Source of the DNA: Streptomyces sp. ASQP_92
GTDB taxonomy: Bacteria; Actinomycetota; Actinomycetes; Streptomycetales; Streptomycetaceae
Assembly: GCF_025399895.1 (NCBI RefSeq)
Contig: NZ_JAODUA010000001.1
Location: forward strand, 1,240,001 to 1,304,000
DNA: 64,000 bases
Direction: 5' to 3'
Shown here piece by piece: positions 18,818 to 26,381 of the stretch. A program made the translations under genes and the position numbers. How positions within the stretch are numbered: position 1 is the stretch's first letter; each line of letters starts with the position of its first letter. The notes under the pieces are model-generated. The model ran no database searches. It was not told the DNA's origin and saw only the letters and a program-made list of their open reading frames with translations.

Positions 18818-19754
18818 GTCCCGCACCCGCCGCCGCCCCCGCGAGCACCCCCTCCCGCGCCACCCCCAGCCGCACCACCTCCGCCGGGGACGCCGGCAGA
18901 AGCGGCCCCCGGACCGGAAGGCCCAGCAGTGCCTTCGCCGTGACCGCGCCCGGCAGGCCCGACGCCATCATCAACTCCACCAGCGGCAGGGCCAGTTGGT
19001 TGAGGCGAGCCGCCTCCGCGGGTGCGGCCGCGTCGTACGCGTCCAGTACCGCCCGCATCGCCCGTGGCGCCACATTGGCCACCGTGCTCACATAGCCCGC
19101 GCCCCCCACCGCGTACAGCGGAAGGTTCAGCTCCTCGCACCCCGAGTAGTACGCCAGCGACGTACGGCCGATCACCTTGGTCGAGCCGAGCAGGTCGTAC
19201 GCGCAGTCCTTCACCGCCACGATCCGCTCGTGCTCCGCGAGCCGCAGCACCGTGTCGACCTCGATGCGGGTGCCCGTGCGGCCCGGGATGTCGTACAGCA
19301 TCACCGGCAGCGCCGTGGCGTCGGCCACCGTGCGGAAGTGGGCCTCCACCGCGTCCTGCGGCGGCCGGCTGTAGTACGGGGTCACGACCAACAGGCCGTC
19401 CGCGCCCGCCCGTTCGGCCGCGCGGGCCAGCGCGACGGTGTGGGCGGTCGACGCGCTGCCCACGCCCGCCACGACCGCGGCCCGGTCGCCGACCGCCTCC
19501 GCCACGGCCCGTACCAGCGCCGTCTTCTCCTCGTCGGACGTCGTCGGCGACTCCCCGGTCGTTCCGTTCAGGACCAGGCCGTCGCAGCCGTTGTCGACCA
19601 GGTGTTCCGCCAGCTCCCGCGCGGCCGGGAGGTCGAGCTCGTACGACGCGGTGAAGGGTGTGACCATCGCGCACAGCGCCCGCCCGAACGGGCGGGGCGG
19701 GCCAAGAGGGCGAGGGGGGTGGCAAAGGTGGGGCGGTGGTGTTGTGGTCGTCAT
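18792..19754 (-). CDS. DapA-family lyase (dihydrodipicolinate synthase / N-acetylneuraminate lyase superfamily)
   Basis: A 320-aa class I aldolase-fold protein. It has LNGTTGESPTTS (the TT-GE phosphate/carboxylate loop), YYSRPPQDAV, the catalytic Tyr in LYDIPGRTG and the Schiff-base Lys in IVAVKDCAYDL. It could be a true 4-hydroxy-tetrahydrodipicolinate synthase or a paralogue for another 2-oxo acid. Facing dapD suggests lysine synthesis, but most Streptomyces carry several DapA-like genes. The last residues (GRLRSSPRP) and the stop come from the intergenic repeat family, so the C-terminus has been captured from repeat DNA. Confidence 0.82.
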   Translation of the reverse strand: MTTTTPPPHLCHPPRPLGPPRPFGRALCAMVTPFTASYELDLPAARELAEHLVDNGCDGLVLNGTTGESPTTSDEEKTALVRAVAEAVGDRAAVVAGVGSASTAHTVALARAAERAGADGLLVVTPYYSRPPQDAVEAHFRTVADATALPVMLYDIPGRTGTRIEVDTVLRLAEHERIVAVKDCAYDLLGSTKVIGRTSLAYYSGCEELNLPLYAVGGAGYVSTVANVAPRAMRAVLDAYDAAAPAEAARLNQLALPLVELMMASGLPGAVTAKALLGLPVRGPLLPASPAEVVRLGVAREGVLAGAAAGAGRLRSSPRP

Positions 19755-19857
19755 GGGGCAGTTTTGCCCTGTCCCACGGTTAACGTCTACTTAGAGTTGG
19801 TGGGGGGTGGGGTTAGCTCTACTGAAGGGTGGCGGGCGGCCCTCGCCATCCGCCCCG

Positions 19858-21414
19858 TCACCACAGATTCCGCTTCGACCACGTCGGATCCCCCGCGTAC
19901 GGGTGGAAGGAATCCAGGTTGTCCTTCGCCGGGTGCCTGCGGCCCGCCGGGCCCGCCGCGAAGGCGCGCAGCAGGTTCTCCGTGACCTTCGACGTGAACG
20001 TCGCCGTCGTCGCGTCGATGCCGTGGCCGCCCGCCCCGACCGTCGACTGCACCCACCGCATCGTCCCCGTGTTGAAGACGCCCGCCCCCGAACTCGCCGT
20101 GTAGTAGGCGGAGTTGGCGAAGGAGTGGACCCCTCGGCAGGTCAGGGGGGAGTGGGATATCACCTCCATGGGGCGCGGTGTCGTCTCCGTGCCGTTCGCC
20201 CGGTCGTACTCCGTGCCCACCAGGCCGGGGAACTTCGCGCCCTGGGTGACGCCCGTCCCCTCGAACAGCCAGTGGCCGGGGGAGGTGACCACATAGTCGG
20301 CGGTGGTCGGGTTCGACTCGTACACCGTGCCGGTCAGGGAGTTCTCCGGCTGGGCGTGCGGGGGCTCGCGGAAGTTGGTGGTGGGGGGCTCGCCCTCGCG
20401 GCGGCCCGGGTCCTTGGGCCAGTCGTTCTTGTAGCAGACGATCAGTCGGTGGTCGCCGAGCGGGGTGTTCTCGAGGCGTATGCGGCGGAAGCAGGCGTTC
20501 GCGCCGAGGAAGGCTATGTTCGTGCCCCGGTCGCGTACGGCCGTGACCCGGTCGCGCATCGCCTGCGTCCAGTACTCGTCATGTCCCAGTGACAGCACGA
20601 CAGTTGACCCGTCCAGCAGGTGCGGGTCGCGGTCGATGTCCATGTTGGTCACATAGGCGGGGTCGAGGCCCAGCTTCTCCGCCAGCGCCACGACCGGCTG
20701 CTCATAGGTGAGGAACAGGCCGTCGCCGTCCCGGTGGTAGGGCCGGTCGCAGCTCACCGCGCGCGAGCGGTCCCCGTCGTCGCCGCTCGGGCCGTTGTAG
20801 AGGCTGTGGCCGCCCCATTCGTTGTACGCCTGCCAGGTCGCGACCGCGTTGACGATCACCACCCGGCCGCGGGTGGTGGCCGACCTGACGGTGACCGGAA
20901 CGTAGCGCTGGCCGCCGCTGTCGGCGGTGAGGCGGATCAGGTAGGCGCCTTCTGGCCAGGCCCCGGTGGTGATCTCGGGGCCGGGCGACCAGTGGGCCGC
21001 CGTGACCGTGTACGTGCCCGGCTCGACCTTCGCGGCGGGTTGCCGGACACCTGTCAGCGGCCCCGACTCCCACACCTTGCGGGCGAGTGCGCCCCCGTAC
21101 CAGCCCATCCGGAACGCCTCGGCGCGGTAAGTCTTCGCGGTGGTGTGCACATGGAGGCGGAAGGAGTCGCCGGGCGCCACGCTCGTACGGTCCGCGTAGC
21201 CCTCGACCTCGTGCTCGGCGCCGCGCCCGGTGAGCCGCCAACGCGCGTCGCCCGGGCGGTCGTTCTCCCGCGCGGGCGCCTTCGGGGCGGAGGAGTGCGG
21301 GGCGGCGTCCTTGCCGTCCCGGCCGCCGCCGGACGCGCAGCCCGCCGCTCCCGCCGCGGCGGCCGCGCCGGCCGCCCCGAGGAAGGTCCTGCGACTGAAT
21401 GCCGCGCGGTCCAT
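19858..21414 (-). CDS. Tat-exported lipoprotein with N,N-dimethylformamidase beta-subunit-like domain
   Basis: A 518-aa protein. The N-terminus FSRRTFLGAAGAAAAAGAAGC combines a twin-arginine motif with a lipobox Cys at about residue 27. After a low-complexity linker, residues 60-500 match the large subunit-like domain of N,N-dimethylformamidase: RAEAFRMGWYGG, YNEWGGHSLYN, LSLGHDEYWTQAMRDRV, FLGANACFRRIR. ATG at 21414 was chosen because the signal sequence begins there; the longer open frame upstream is antisense to the SDR gene. The substrate is unknown; the family name comes from one biochemically studied member. Confidence 0.82.
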   Translation of the reverse strand: MDRAAFSRRTFLGAAGAAAAAGAAGCASGGGRDGKDAAPHSSAPKAPARENDRPGDARWRLTGRGAEHEVEGYADRTSVAPGDSFRLHVHTTAKTYRAEAFRMGWYGGALARKVWESGPLTGVRQPAAKVEPGTYTVTAAHWSPGPEITTGAWPEGAYLIRLTADSGGQRYVPVTVRSATTRGRVVIVNAVATWQAYNEWGGHSLYNGPSGDDGDRSRAVSCDRPYHRDGDGLFLTYEQPVVALAEKLGLDPAYVTNMDIDRDPHLLDGSTVVLSLGHDEYWTQAMRDRVTAVRDRGTNIAFLGANACFRRIRLENTPLGDHRLIVCYKNDWPKDPGRREGEPPTTNFREPPHAQPENSLTGTVYESNPTTADYVVTSPGHWLFEGTGVTQGAKFPGLVGTEYDRANGTETTPRPMEVISHSPLTCRGVHSFANSAYYTASSGAGVFNTGTMRWVQSTVGAGGHGIDATTATFTSKVTENLLRAFAAGPAGRRHPAKDNLDSFHPYAGDPTWSKRNLW

Positions 21415-21531
21415 CGCACAACTCCGCTCTGCCGTTCGGTCCCCGAGGGATCCAGTGTGCGCGAGCCGTACCCGGCCGTGGCATGATCGGCCGCGGGCGC
21501 GGCTGAAAACCGCGATTGAGGGAACAGCAGT

Positions 21532-22266
21532 ATGAGCGAAGCACGTGTCGCACTGATCACCGGCTCCTCCTCGGGCATCGGCGCCGCCACCGCCCGCCGG
21601 CTCGCCGCGTCCGGCGTCCGTGTCGTGATCAACTCCCGGTCGCCCGAGGCGGGTGAGAAACTCGCCGCCGAACTGCCCGGCGCCCGCTACCTCCAGGCGG
21701 ACGTCGCGGTGGACGGCGAGGCCGAGCGGCTGGTCCAGGGCGTCATCGACGCCTTCGGGCGGCTCGACATCCTGGTCAACAGCGCCGGCACCACCCGGTT
21801 CATCCCGCACGACGACCTCGCGGCCGCGAGCCCCGAGGTCTGGCGGGACATCTTCGACGTCAACGTCCTCGGCGTCTGGCAGACCATCACCGCCGCCGCC
21901 CCGCATCTGAAGGCGAGCGGCGCGGGCGCCGTCGTCACCGTGTCCTCGCAGGCGGGCGTCCGGCCGAACGGCAGCTCCATCCCCTACGCCGTCTCCAAGG
22001 CGGCGGTGAACCACCTGACGCGGCTGCTCGCCAAGACGCTCGGCCCCGAGGTCCGCGTCAACGCGGTGGCGCCCGGCTTCATCGAGACCCCCTGGTACGA
22101 AGGCGTCGACGGCTTCGCGGACACCAAGCGGCACGTGGAGAACGCGGTGCCGCTGCGCCGTACCGGAAGCGCGGACGACGTGGCCGACGCCGTCGTCCAC
22201 CTCGTCGACGCCCCGTACATCACGGGCGAGGTCCTGTTCGTGGACGGCGGCGGCCATCTCGTGTGA
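21532..22266 (+). CDS. SDR-family NAD(P)-dependent oxidoreductase
   Basis: A 244-aa classical short-chain dehydrogenase. It has the nucleotide-binding TGSSSGIG, LVNSAGT, catalytic Ser in VTVSSQAG, the Tyr-Lys pair in PYAVSKAAVNHL, and the PGFIETPW and VDGGGHLV ends. The size is standard and all four catalytic positions are intact. It is divergent from the Tat lipoprotein, 117 bases apart, and convergent with the nuclease gene. The substrate cannot be told from sequence. Confidence 0.9.
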   Translation: MSEARVALITGSSSGIGAATARRLAASGVRVVINSRSPEAGEKLAAELPGARYLQADVAVDGEAERLVQGVIDAFGRLDILVNSAGTTRFIPHDDLAAASPEVWRDIFDVNVLGVWQTITAAAPHLKASGAGAVVTVSSQAGVRPNGSSIPYAVSKAAVNHLTRLLAKTLGPEVRVNAVAPGFIETPWYEGVDGFADTKRHVENAVPLRRTGSADDVADAVVHLVDAPYITGEVLFVDGGGHLV

Positions 22267-22287
22267 GCCTCCGGCCCGCGCGAGTTC

Positions 22288-22326
22288 GGGCCGGCCCGGG
22301 CAGCGAGATGCCCCCCGGGCCGGCCC
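22288..22326. terminator. Bidirectional terminator hairpin between SDR and nuclease genes
   Basis: GGGCCGGCCCGGG (22288-22300) pairs perfectly with CCCGGGCCGGCCC (22314-22326) across a 13-base loop, between two convergent stops. Confidence 0.75.
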
Positions 22327-22334
22327 GACGGCCG

Positions 22335-24170
22335 CTACGGGCGGAAGCGGATGATCTGCGGGTCGTGGTCGCTGGTCTGGTTCGCGAACTCCGCGTTGAT
22401 GTGCACACTGTCGTAGTCGAAGCCACGGACGGCGGGGCTGGTCAGGATCTGGTCGAGGACCTGGGTGTTGCCCTGGTACACGTAGGAGTAGCGCTCCTTC
22501 TTCGGCAGCGTCCGGTAGGCCGAGCGCAGCGCGCCGCCGTCCTCCAGAGCCTTGGTGGTGCCCGAGAAGTCGAAGTCGTTGATGTCGCCGAGCGCCAGGA
22601 CGTCCGCGTGCTTGTCGACCGCGAGCAGCTGCTTTACGAAGGCGTTGACGGCCTGCGCCTGCTGGAGCCGCTTGGTCTCCGAGGAGCGCGGCACGGGCTG
22701 GTGCTGCGAGAGCAGCCCCTCGTCGCCGCCCTTCGACGCGAAGTGGTTGGCGATCACGAAGACCGTCCTCCCCTTGAACACGAACTCGCCGGCCAGCGGC
22801 TTGCGGCTGTCCTGCCAGGCCGCGTTGGCCGGGTCGATCCGGCCGGGGGAGGCGGTGAGCGCCGGATGGCCCTTGGTGCCGGTGACGGCGACGGCGGTCT
22901 TGTAGTCACCGCCGGGACGGTCGGTGAAGGAGACCCGGGCCGGGTTGAAGAGGAACCCCTGGCGGATGTTGCCGCCGGGCTCGCCGCCGTCCTTGTTGTT
23001 CTCCGGGTCGATCGAACGCCACTGGTAGGCCGGGCCGCCCGCGGCGACGATCGCGTCCGTGAACTTCCTTACGGTCGCCGAGGCGTCCACCGTGCCGTCG
23101 TTCTTGGCGCCGTTGTTGTCCTGGATCTCCTCCAGGGCCACGATGTCCGGCGAGGCCAGGTTGGTCACCACGCCCTGCGCCAGGGCGTCGAACTTCGACT
23201 GCGGGTCGGACGGGTCCAGGTTCTCCACGTTGTACGTGGCCACCGCCAGCTCGCCCGTGCGCTGCTTGCGGGTGACCTCGCGCTTGAGGCCGTTGTCCTT
23301 GACCGTGCCGAGGGTGCGCGCGGTGATGGTGTAGCCGCCGAACTGGTTGAAGTCCAGGGGGCCTTCGGTGGTGCCGGTCAGGGTGTCGCCCACGTTCGCG
23401 GTGGGGAAGGGCTGCTCGGCCTTCGGGATCAGGCTCTGGATCTGGAGGCGGCCGGTGTTCTGGTCGTCGTAGGACGCGTACAGGGAGCCACCGCGCGCGG
23501 TCCGGTTCTCGTGCGGCTTCACCGTGACCCACAGCTCGGCGTACGGGTCCGTGGCGCCGACTACCCGCGAGGTGCCGATGCGGACGTTCATGCCCTCCAG
23601 GGACTCGTAGTAGTCCGTGGCGTACGTCTTCGGGCGGAGCGTGAGGCCGTTGACGCTGTTGCCGGCCGCCGGGTCGCCGTTCGGCGTGTACCGGTCGGGC
23701 ACCGAGCGCGCGGTGATGACGACCGGGGCGGGCACGGGGTTGCCCGAGGACTGCACGGTCACGGTCGGCTTGGAGAGCTGGGTCAGCGACTGGTTGCCCG
23801 AGGAGAGGCCGCCGGGAACGTACTCGGTGACGGTGGCGGAGACGTCCACCGCGTCGCCCACCGCGACGGTCGGGTTGGCGCCGGTGAAGACGAAGATGCC
23901 CTCGCTGGTGGCGGGGTTCTTGTCGGGCGCGGTGTCCTGGAACCAGAAGCCCTTGGAGGAGCCGTAGGCGCGCACGCCGGTGACCACGCCGGTCACGCCC
24001 GTGACCTGCTGGCCGGCCAGCGGCGATATCCGGGTGGTGCCCTGGATGTCATGGATCTTTGCCGGCACGGGGGCGGCGGGGGCCGCCTGCGAGGAGGCGG
24101 CACAGATCAGGCCTGCGGCGAGCGCTGCGGCGACCACGGCGGACACGGCGGCGGTTCTGGGAACGGGCAT
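22335..24170 (-). CDS. Secreted endonuclease/exonuclease/phosphatase-family protein (ExeM/NucH-like)
   Basis: A 611-aa secreted protein. A signal peptide (MPVPRTAAVSAVVAAALAAG, cleavage near SQA-AP) is followed by an N-terminal OB-like domain (IHDIQGTTRISPLAGQQV) and then the metal-dependent nuclease/phosphodiesterase domain from about residue 320: VATYNVENLDP, DIVALEEIQDNNG (catalytic Glu), ALGDINDFDFS and SDHDPQIIRF (catalytic Asp-His). This layout is typical of extracellular DNases that scavenge phosphate. It may contribute to nutrient release. The substrate (DNA or phosphodiester) is inferred from family. Confidence 0.88.
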   Translation of the reverse strand: MPVPRTAAVSAVVAAALAAGLICAASSQAAPAAPVPAKIHDIQGTTRISPLAGQQVTGVTGVVTGVRAYGSSKGFWFQDTAPDKNPATSEGIFVFTGANPTVAVGDAVDVSATVTEYVPGGLSSGNQSLTQLSKPTVTVQSSGNPVPAPVVITARSVPDRYTPNGDPAAGNSVNGLTLRPKTYATDYYESLEGMNVRIGTSRVVGATDPYAELWVTVKPHENRTARGGSLYASYDDQNTGRLQIQSLIPKAEQPFPTANVGDTLTGTTEGPLDFNQFGGYTITARTLGTVKDNGLKREVTRKQRTGELAVATYNVENLDPSDPQSKFDALAQGVVTNLASPDIVALEEIQDNNGAKNDGTVDASATVRKFTDAIVAAGGPAYQWRSIDPENNKDGGEPGGNIRQGFLFNPARVSFTDRPGGDYKTAVAVTGTKGHPALTASPGRIDPANAAWQDSRKPLAGEFVFKGRTVFVIANHFASKGGDEGLLSQHQPVPRSSETKRLQQAQAVNAFVKQLLAVDKHADVLALGDINDFDFSGTTKALEDGGALRSAYRTLPKKERYSYVYQGNTQVLDQILTSPAVRGFDYDSVHINAEFANQTSDHDPQIIRFRP

Positions 24171-24485
24171 TCACGTACTCCGGTGATGAGGGAGGAAAGG
24201 TGCGTGCGGCGGTGCGGTTCTACGCGCGTCAATCTCTTGTCTGGGGTGGCGAGTTGTCAAGGGTTCGCGGTGGATGACTACTGACGAGTAGGTGAATCTC
24301 TGGGGCGCCGGGCACGGCGCACGCCGGGGGCGGGCCACGACCGGTCCCGCGGCCGGGGGGCCGGCGGCGGGCTCACGGCCGGCGCAACGAAACCCGGTGA
24401 AATGCGTCTACGCTGGGTGCCGCTCGACACCGCTGACCCAGCGCGACCAGAGCCCCCAGACCGTACGGCCGAGGAGTACCCCCAG
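24171..24485. other. Intergenic region between nuclease and 24486 gene
   Basis: About 315 bases between divergent genes. On the minus strand TTGACA (24260-24255) is a possible -35 element for the nuclease gene, and ATTCACC and ATCCACC nearby weakly resemble PhoP direct-repeat units. GAGGAG at the right end is the ribosome binding site of the next gene. Nothing else is recognised. Confidence 0.5.
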
Positions 24486-25940
24486 ATGTCCGGAGACCGC
24501 CCCACCCTGCCGCCGGTACGGCTGAACTCCGAGGCGGAGCTGGCCCGGGAGGCCCTGTCCGCCCCGCTGCTCGCCCGCGCCGTGCGGCTCGCCCGCTGGG
24601 CCGGTCCCGAAACCCGCGTCGGCGCGGGCGGCGAACTCGTCGAGGAGCAGTTGCCCGCGGCCGCCGCGGAACTCGGCCTGGGGGACGACGAGGACGGCCC
24701 GGCGTACGCGAGCGAGGCCTGGCGGGTCGCCGTCGACACCGGCCTCGTCGACATCGCGGACGCCCCGGGTGCCACCGGCGAGGACGACGACGCCGAGGGC
24801 ACCGCCTCCGCCGGCGACAACCTGTCCGTGCTCACCTCCGGATCGCCGCACGACGTCCTCGCCCTCTGGCTCGACGCCTTCGACGTGGTCTTCGCCGACG
24901 CCACCGCCCCCGTCATCGACGACTTCGCCGACCTCGTCGGCGAAGACGGCGAGATCGACTTCGAGCGCCTGGAATGGGACCCCGAGGAGGAGGCCGACTT
25001 CCTGGAAGGTGTCCTCGGCAATCTGTATCTGCTCACCGTCAGCGAGGCCGGCGCCTCCGAGGGGCCCGTGCCGCTCCCCGCGCTCGCCGCCTCGATGATC
25101 GTCCCCGACGACATGGGCGAGCCCACCGACGACATCCTGGAGCAGGTCTCCGACGCGATGATGCGCCTCGACGACCAGTTCCGGATCCTGGAGCCGATCG
25201 GCCTGGTCGAGTACGAGCCCGTCGACGAGGCGCTGATGGCCGAGGTCGGCGACGAGCCCGCCCCGCCGGTCGACGACGAGGACGTCTCCCGCTACGGCAT
25301 GGTCCGCCTCACCCCGCTCGGCCTCTACGGCGTACGGGCCCGGATGCTGGAGGCGGGTGTGGACGCCCCCGCCGTCGGCGACCTCGCCGACAAGGGCGCC
25401 GACGCGCTGCTCGACGGCATCGCCCACTTCCCCGAACTCTCCGCCCGCGCCGAGACCGAGCAGTGGCTCGCCCGGCGCGAACCGGCCGCGGCGGCAGGGG
25501 AGTTGCTCGCGGCCGCCCGGGGCGCCGACGCGGGCGCCCCGCTGCGCCGGCTGCACTGCCAGCAGGCGCTCGCTCTGACCGGCGCCTCGGCCGAACCCGC
25601 CGTGCGCGCGGTCCTGCCCGACCCCGAACTCGGGGGCCTGGCCCGGGTGTGGCTCGCCGAGCGCGGCGCCCCCGACGTGCCGCCGCCCTCGGAGACCATG
25701 ATCTTCTGGCTGGCCATCGACACCATCGCGGCCCAACTCGCGGTCGAGGGCGACCTGGAGGAGCTCCAGGAACTCGTCGAGGGCCTGGTCGGCCAGCACA
25801 GCGGGTTCTTCGACGCGGCCTGGCGGGTGGAGCACCCCGCGACGGCGGACGTCCTGGAGGCGATGGGCCGCCTCCACCCCGACAAGTCCACCGCCAAGGA
25901 GGCCCGCAAGGCGGCCTTCAAGGCCCGCTCCCGCACCTGA
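24486..25940 (+). CDS. Conserved acidic hypothetical protein, 484 aa
   Basis: A soluble, very acidic protein with no signal peptide or membrane segment. It has a charged middle region (GEDGEIDFERLEWDPEEEADFLEG) and a helical C-terminal half (ELQELVEGLVGQHSGFFDAAWRVEHP) ending in a basic tail (KEARKAAFKARSRT). RLTPLGLYGVRARMLEAG resembles winged-helix-like segments of Streptomyces plasmid-replication-like hypothetical proteins, but I cannot assign a family. ATG at 24486 follows GAGGAG; the longer open frame has no signal. It lies directly upstream of the Y-RNA locus in the same direction. Confidence 0.8.
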   Translation: MSGDRPTLPPVRLNSEAELAREALSAPLLARAVRLARWAGPETRVGAGGELVEEQLPAAAAELGLGDDEDGPAYASEAWRVAVDTGLVDIADAPGATGEDDDAEGTASAGDNLSVLTSGSPHDVLALWLDAFDVVFADATAPVIDDFADLVGEDGEIDFERLEWDPEEEADFLEGVLGNLYLLTVSEAGASEGPVPLPALAASMIVPDDMGEPTDDILEQVSDAMMRLDDQFRILEPIGLVEYEPVDEALMAEVGDEPAPPVDDEDVSRYGMVRLTPLGLYGVRARMLEAGVDAPAVGDLADKGADALLDGIAHFPELSARAETEQWLARREPAAAAGELLAAARGADAGAPLRRLHCQQALALTGASAEPAVRAVLPDPELGGLARVWLAERGAPDVPPPSETMIFWLAIDTIAAQLAVEGDLEELQELVEGLVGQHSGFFDAAWRVEHPATADVLEAMGRLHPDKSTAKEARKAAFKARSRT

Positions 25941-25960
25941 CCGCCCCCGCTGCTCCTTCT

Positions 25961-25991
25961 CCGCCCGGCGTCCGCCACGGCCGCCGGGCGG
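25961..25991 (+). terminator. Terminator hairpin after the 24486 gene
   Basis: CCGCCCGGCG (25961-25970) and CGCCGGGCGG (25982-25991) form a 10-bp stem with an 11-base loop, 20 bases after the stop. It separates this gene from the Y-RNA promoter region. Confidence 0.7.
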
Positions 25992-26138
25992 AGGCATGTC
26001 CGGATGTCCCACGGTCGGTCAACTCCGGGTGCTGGGTGGTCAGTTGACGCGCGGCCGGGCAGGCGAAGCCAGGACCCGCGCGCGCCGCCCCGGGAAAATC
26101 CGTGGCGGCGCCGTGCGCCCCGCGCCTAGGGTCGAACT

Positions 26139-26316
26139 CGTCCAGGTGCGCAGGCAGGACCTACTTCCGCTGCCAACGGGGAGGTCGCGGGTTCGAATCC
26201 CGCCGCCGGCACGGCCGTGCCGGTGTAGCTCAGGTGGTAGAGCACCACATGTCGGTTCCGCCGCCCTGATCTCTGGACACCCACACGTCATCCGCTCGTG
26301 CACCTCCCGGTGCGCA
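26139..26316 (+). ncRNA. Y-RNA-like RNA (YrlA type) with circularly permuted tRNA module
   Basis: A complete tRNA body is present but in permuted order. The T arm comes first (GCGGG-TTCGAAT-CCCGC, 26187-26203), then an acceptor-like stem of 7-9 bp closed by a GGCC loop (26204-26212 with 26217-26225), then TA as tRNA positions 8-9, then the D arm (GCTC-AGGTGGTA-GAGC, 26228-26243). Flanking sequences pair: 26153-26161 with 26254-26262 (one mismatch) and GTCCAG 26140-26145 with CTGGAC 26273-26278. TAGGGT (26127-26132) places +1 at about 26139. A hairpin at 26298-26315 may mark the 3' end. It lies 65-100 bases upstream of the Ro60 orthologue, as known for YrlA RNAs. Exact ends are uncertain. Confidence 0.8.
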
Positions 26317-26381
26317 GGCAACGGCTCCTTCCTCATCTGAAACGCGCCGTCGCCGCATCCGATCTCGGGAGGCCATTCACC

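Noticed and set aside
21415..22257. N-terminal extension of the Tat lipoprotein gene
   Set aside because: The extension is antisense to the SDR gene, and the signal peptide with twin arginines begins at 21414.
24171..24485. PHO box for the secreted nuclease
   Set aside because: Only two weak GTTCACC-like units with a 22-base interval are visible on the minus strand; the match is too poor to annotate.
26170..26250. Two tRNA-like halves suggesting a broken or split tRNA gene
   Set aside because: The halves are in permuted order joined by a perfect capped acceptor stem, and a Ro60 orthologue follows; a Y-RNA tRNA mimic explains all of this better than a damaged tRNA.
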